From: JAJECS01 sp965262745
Lineage (GTDB): Bacteria; Chloroflexota; UBA11872
NCBI GenBank assembly: GCA_965262745.1
Contig: OZ253558.1
Span: forward strand, 2,666,001-2,730,000
Direction: 5' to 3'
Length of the DNA: 64,000 nt
A program made the translations under genes and the position numbers. The notes below the pieces were generated by a model. The model was not told the origin of the DNA. It searched no databases and saw only the letters and a program-made list of their open reading frames with translations. Positions 60,736 to 64,000 of the stretch are shown piece by piece (position 1 is the first letter of the stretch; the number at the start of each line of letters is the position of its first letter).

Positions 60736-61227
60736 CTATGTCGCCGGCATGGAGCTGGACACGGGCTCGCCACAGTACGCGCAGAACCGCGAGTCGGCGC
60801 GGATGATCCGGCCGCAGGTGTCGCACACGGTCTCCAGCGGCAGTTCCTCCCCGCAGTGCACGCAGAATCGGGCGTCCCACGGATTGGACGCGCCGCACAT
60901 CCCGCAGCCGCGGTCGACGGTCCCGCTCGCGGCCGGCGACACGACCGCCGCACGCGGCGTGGACTGGGCGCGGGCCCGCCGCAGCATGGCGACCTCCAGG
61001 TCGAGAATCGGCGCGACCGCGTCGAGGTCGTTGTCCGGCACATGCATGATTTTTCCGGTCTCCACGTCGCTCACCCATGGACGATCGCGGTGGATGCGGC
61101 TGGCCAGCTCAGCCTGAGTCATGCGCTTGCGCTTGCGGGCGCCAAACAGCATCGCGCCCAGAGCGCCGCGATCAATATCGCGAAATGCTCGCTTTTGCAG
61201 CTTGCGCCGCACCGTGCGCCCCTCCAC
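60736..61227 (-). CDS. XRE-type HTH protein with double zinc ribbon
   Basis: This 163-residue protein has an N-terminal Cro/CI helix-turn-helix (about 23-80: LGAMLFGARKRKRMTQAELASRI). A short Ala/Pro linker precedes two zinc ribbons with four CxxC pairs (CGMC, CVHC, CDTC, CAYC). Such zinc ribbons often mediate protein interaction. It is probably a transcriptional regulator. The target is unknown; candidates are its downstream small gene and itself. Confidence 0.83.
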   Translation of the reverse strand: MEGRTVRRKLQKRAFRDIDRGALGAMLFGARKRKRMTQAELASRIHRDRPWVSDVETGKIMHVPDNDLDAVAPILDLEVAMLRRARAQSTPRAAVVSPAASGTVDRGCGMCGASNPWDARFCVHCGEELPLETVCDTCGRIIRADSRFCAYCGEPVSSSMPAT

Positions 61228-61345
61228 CGTCCCGACGTTCGCGGGGGCGCGATGCTAGCACGTCGCACATGCAGCGTCTATGAGATTTGGGGACAAAAGT
61301 CCTGCGTCCTCTTCTGTACCGCCCTCACATTGACCGATATTGTTC

Positions 61346-62515
61346 CTACAACTGGTCGTCTCCATCGGCCACGTATCTGGCCGCTGCCAGCGCCCCCAGA
61401 ACCATGAGCCCACCGATCAGCAGGAAGACGCGCTCCAGCCCCAGCCACTCGGCCAGGACGCCGGCGCTGACGGGACCCAGGAACATGCCCAGCGCATACA
61501 CACCCTGAAAGACACCCATCGCCGTGGCGCGTTCGGCTGGCGCCGCGCGCTCGATGCTGTGCGCCATGAGCGCCGGGAACACGAGGCCACGACCGAATCC
61601 GCCTATCGCTTGCACCGCGATGAGCACCCCCAGGTTCGGCAGTATCGGAATCAGCAGGCCCGAGACCGCCGTTAAGAGAAACCCGGAGACGGCGGCCGTG
61701 CGACCGTTGAGCCGCGCGCCGGCGCCCACCAAGACCAGAGCGCCGAGGCCATTGGCCGCGATGGAAACGGTGGCCAGCAACCCCAGGTCGAAGTTGCTCG
61801 CGCCGAGCGCCTGTCCCCAGAGCGGAACAAAGGCGAACGTGAGGCCAAACTGCGCATATTGCAGCAAGGCCGCGAGCGCTGCGGCAACGAGGGTGCTGCG
61901 CTGTGTGCCCGCGCGCGCGAGCGCGCGCACCTGGGGCGGCTGTCCCTGAAGGGGGCGCGCATGGTCCGGCAGCGGCAGCAACACCGCGGCCCCGACCACT
62001 CCGAGGCCCACGGCGACCCAGAACGTGGTGGCGACGCTGCTGACCTCGGCCACCGCGCCGCCGATCAGCATGATTACGACCTGGCTGGCTGCGCTCAGCC
62101 CCACCGCAATGCCGGTGGCGCGGGCGACCATCCCGCTCGGAAAGAACTCGGCCAGGTGCACCGACGCGATCACAAAGGTCGAGGCGCCGATGCCGGTGAC
62201 CGCCCGCCCGACCACGAGAAGCCAGGCCGTTGGCGCCAGCGCCAGCGTCACCGCCCCCGCCGCATTCGCCAGCATGCCGCCAATCAAGAACGGCTTGCGG
62301 CGCGCCAAGCGGTCCGACCAGACGCCAATTGGAATCCGCAACACAAGTTGCGTCAGGCCGTACGCGCCCACGACCAGGCCGACCATCCCCAACGAGGCCC
62401 CCAGGTCGCGCGCATACGTCGGCAGCACCGGTACATACACGTAGAGCGACATCCAGAACAGGACGTGGGCGGTAATGGCGAGGGCGCGGCGCGTGCGGGC
62501 CGGTGCGCGGATCAC
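61346..62515 (-). CDS. Major facilitator superfamily transporter
   Basis: This 389-residue protein has about 12 hydrophobic helices. The MFS loop 2-3 motif reads G-V-W-S-D-R-L-A-R-R-K-P after the second helix, and the second half repeats the pattern. The family type resembles multidrug or small-molecule exporters of the DHA group, but the substrate cannot be told. The start MIRAPARTRRALAITAHVLFW has the typical basic N-terminus. It lies 22 nt downstream of a LysM gene. Confidence 0.87.
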   Translation of the reverse strand: MIRAPARTRRALAITAHVLFWMSLYVYVPVLPTYARDLGASLGMVGLVVGAYGLTQLVLRIPIGVWSDRLARRKPFLIGGMLANAAGAVTLALAPTAWLLVVGRAVTGIGASTFVIASVHLAEFFPSGMVARATGIAVGLSAASQVVIMLIGGAVAEVSSVATTFWVAVGLGVVGAAVLLPLPDHARPLQGQPPQVRALARAGTQRSTLVAAALAALLQYAQFGLTFAFVPLWGQALGASNFDLGLLATVSIAANGLGALVLVGAGARLNGRTAAVSGFLLTAVSGLLIPILPNLGVLIAVQAIGGFGRGLVFPALMAHSIERAAPAERATAMGVFQGVYALGMFLGPVSAGVLAEWLGLERVFLLIGGLMVLGALAAARYVADGDDQL

Positions 62516-62537
62516 TCGAAGGCTTGTGTCCGAGCGT

Positions 62538-62957
62538 CTATTCGGATGGGATCGTGAGCTGCTGCCCGATCTGCAAGCTGTCGGGGTCTACCAGCCGGTT
62601 GGCTTGCACGAGTTCTTCCACCGTCAATCCAAACCGCGCCGCGATGCCCGACAGCGTGTCGCCGTCCTGCACAGCGTAGACGAACGGCGTGGGGGTGGGG
62701 GTGGGGCGCGCGACCGGCGTCGCCGTCGGGGTGGGGTTGGGGGTCGGGGTGGCAATGACGATCTCGAACGCCCGATTGGGATCGTCGATGACCGCCGTGG
62801 GGCTCACGACCGGCGCCTGGGTCGGCGCCGGCTCCACCTCGTTGGGATCTTGGGGCCGGAGGAGAAGAAACCACAGCAAGAACACCAGGAACGCCACCAC
62901 CAGCATTCCCACGAAGAGCTCGCTCCCGCGTCCCAGCGAGCGGTCGGTGTCCTCCAT
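62538..62957 (-). CDS. Membrane-anchored LysM protein (one LysM)
   Basis: This 139-residue envelope protein has a transmembrane segment at about 14-34, a Pro/Thr-rich stalk with repeated TPTP (about 70-91), and one LysM domain at about 93-138 (YAVQDGDTLSGIAARFGL ... QLTIPSE). It shares the architecture of the two-LysM protein at 14830-15423 and probably binds cell-wall or surface glycans. It lies between a UDP-sugar dehydrogenase and an MFS gene on the same strand. Confidence 0.86.
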   Translation of the reverse strand: MEDTDRSLGRGSELFVGMLVVAFLVFLLWFLLLRPQDPNEVEPAPTQAPVVSPTAVIDDPNRAFEIVIATPTPNPTPTATPVARPTPTPTPFVYAVQDGDTLSGIAARFGLTVEELVQANRLVDPDSLQIGQQLTIPSE

Positions 62958-63038
62958 GCGTCGCTCGCCCTAGCTGCCCGCCGCAAATCGCGGATGCGGG
63001 CGCGTGGTTGGTAGCCGCGGCTGTCGCCGCATCGCCGC

Positions 63039-64000
63039 CTAGGCGCCGGTGGCCACGGAGGCCATCGTCTCGTGGGCTGCCGCCCGCGGTGAGCGTCCCA
63101 TGGCGTAGTACGTAAATCCAAGCTGAGCCATGCGATCGGGGTCGTGCATGTTGCGGCCGTCCACCAGCACATGGCCGCGCATGGCCGCCCGCACCGCCGC
63201 CCAGTCGAGCTCTCGGAACTCGTTCCACTCCGTGGTGATCAGGACGGCGTCGGCGCCCTGCGCCGCTTCGAGGGGCGAAGCCGTCAGCGTGAACCGGTTG
63301 CGGAGCACCTTTTGCGCCCGCGGCCCAGCAACCGGATCGTAGGCACGCACCTCGGCGCCCTCGCCGACCAGCAGATGGATGATGTCAACCGCCGGCGCGT
63401 CGCGCACGTCGTCCGTGTTGGGCTTGAATGAAAGTCCCAGCACCGCGATCGTGCAGTCGCGCAAATCGCCCAAGCCATCGCGCAGCTTGCGCACGGCGGA
63501 ATGCCGGGCGTCGCGGTTGATCTCCATCACGGCGCGCAGCAGTTGCGGGTGGCAGCCATGGACCAACGCCATGTGCTCCAGGGCACGCACATCCTTCGGG
63601 AAGCAGCTCCCACCCCATCCGATACCGGCGTTCAGATAGCCGCGGCCGACCCGGCGATCGAGCTCCATGCCGCGACTGACGACTTGCACGTCGGCGCCCA
63701 AGGCCTCGCAGATCGCCCCCATCTCGTTGATGAACGAGATGCGCGTGGCCAGGAACGCGTTCGAGGCGTATTTGATCATCTCCGCCGTGCGCAGGTCCGT
63801 GATGATGATGGGACAGTCGAAGGTGCGGTACAGCTCGGCCACCTGCCGGGCGGCACCGTCGTCGCCCGAGCCGATCACCACCCGGTCCGGCTTGAGAAAG
63901 TCCTGCACGGCCGACCCCTCCCGCTGGAACTCGGGATTTGATACCACCGGGAAGTCGTCGGCTTCGTGCTCCCGCAAGATGCGCGAGATCAGGTCGCCCG
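63039..64000 (-). CDS. UDP-glucose/GDP-mannose dehydrogenase family protein (5' end outside window)
   Basis: This enzyme oxidises a nucleotide sugar to the uronic acid with two NAD+. The gene runs off the window's right end; 320 residues remain. Visible motifs include FPVVSNPEFQREGSAVQDFL, the catalytic Cys in GGSCFPKDVRAL, and the C-terminal domain with GLSFKPNTDDVRDAP and VLITTEWNEF. The N-terminal Rossmann part is missing. UDP-glucuronate would feed capsule or exopolysaccharide synthesis, in keeping with the glycosyltransferase and LysM genes in the window. Confidence 0.93.
   Translation of the reverse strand, partial: GDLISRILREHEADDFPVVSNPEFQREGSAVQDFLKPDRVVIGSGDDGAARQVAELYRTFDCPIIITDLRTAEMIKYASNAFLATRISFINEMGAICEALGADVQVVSRGMELDRRVGRGYLNAGIGWGGSCFPKDVRALEHMALVHGCHPQLLRAVMEINRDARHSAVRKLRDGLGDLRDCTIAVLGLSFKPNTDDVRDAPAVDIIHLLVGEGAEVRAYDPVAGPRAQKVLRNRFTLTASPLEAAQGADAVLITTEWNEFRELDWAAVRAAMRGHVLVDGRNMHDPDRMAQLGFTYYAMGRSPRAAAHETMASVATGA

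Overview
The window is a GC-rich (roughly two-thirds G+C), densely coded bacterial chromosome segment. The most likely source is a member of the Chloroflexota, probably an uncultured environmental or host-associated lineage. The clues are two LysM proteins on Pro/Thr-rich stalks, a deacetylase with a QYF-x-x-GR-x-E motif that I associate with Chloroflexota surface proteins, an RNase Y, an Mre11-Rad50-NurA-HerA operon, and a mix of Gfo/Idh, DUF2961, PhyH, sulfatase and enolase-superfamily genes. The phylum call is inference; no rRNA is present.

Layout. 0-3.5 kb: 3' end of tig, then clpP and clpX, then an isocitrate-lyase/PEP-mutase family gene. 3.7-12.4 kb: a cysteine hydrolase, then a tightly overlapping operon for DNA-end resection: Mre11/SbcD, Rad50/SbcC with an unusual hook, NurA, an unrecognised HAS-barrel-like protein and HerA. 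12.5-16.3 kb: GT2 glycosyltransferase, DedA membrane protein, free-standing MTHFR C-terminal domain, LysM protein, sugar nucleotidyltransferase. 16.4-25.0 kb: a defence and mobility block with an AlbA_2/ATPase protein, a complete IS481-family element inserted exactly at the 3' end of a tRNA-Leu(UAA), a GIY-YIG-like protein, and mcrBC whose mcrC is frameshifted. A PhyH dioxygenase sits inside this block. 25-30.8 kb: pyrE and a catabolic set (Gfo/Idh, DUF2961, glycoside-hydrolase-like, flavin reductase). 31-36.5 kb: DEAD-box helicase, then a three-gene DM13 / NDH-2-like / polytopic membrane operon in which a four-TM module is reused. 36.7-40.1 kb: GNAT, sulfatase, enolase-superfamily dehydratase. 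40.1-44.4 kb: a minus-strand operon arsR-ino1-patA-pimA-pgsA resembling the actinobacterial phosphatidylinositol-mannoside set, with a readable promoter and operator. 44.4-51 kb: RNase Y, a UroD/MtaA-like methyltransferase, a 0.7-kb low-GC patch of three overlapping phage-like small genes, a polysaccharide deacetylase, recF, a DciA-like gene and leuB. 52-55.5 kb: pyruvate (or acetoin) dehydrogenase E1alpha, E1beta and E2. 55.5-58.5 kb: a low-GC DUF262-HNH nuclease and a DUF433/PIN-like toxin-antitoxin pair. 58.9-64 kb: amidohydrolase, trxA with a strong terminator, XRE/zinc-ribbon regulator, MFS transporter, LysM protein and the 3' part of a UDP-sugar dehydrogenase.

Two families of short palindromic intergenic repeats recur through the window: one built on GTAGGGGC with its complement, the other on GTCATTYC with RRAAT. 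The strongest leads are the PIM-like operon with its ArsR control region, the Mre11-Rad50-NurA-X-HerA operon with a C-x6-C hook, the low-GC phage-like patch at 47.3-48.0 kb, and the membrane module shared by the flavoprotein and its neighbour.
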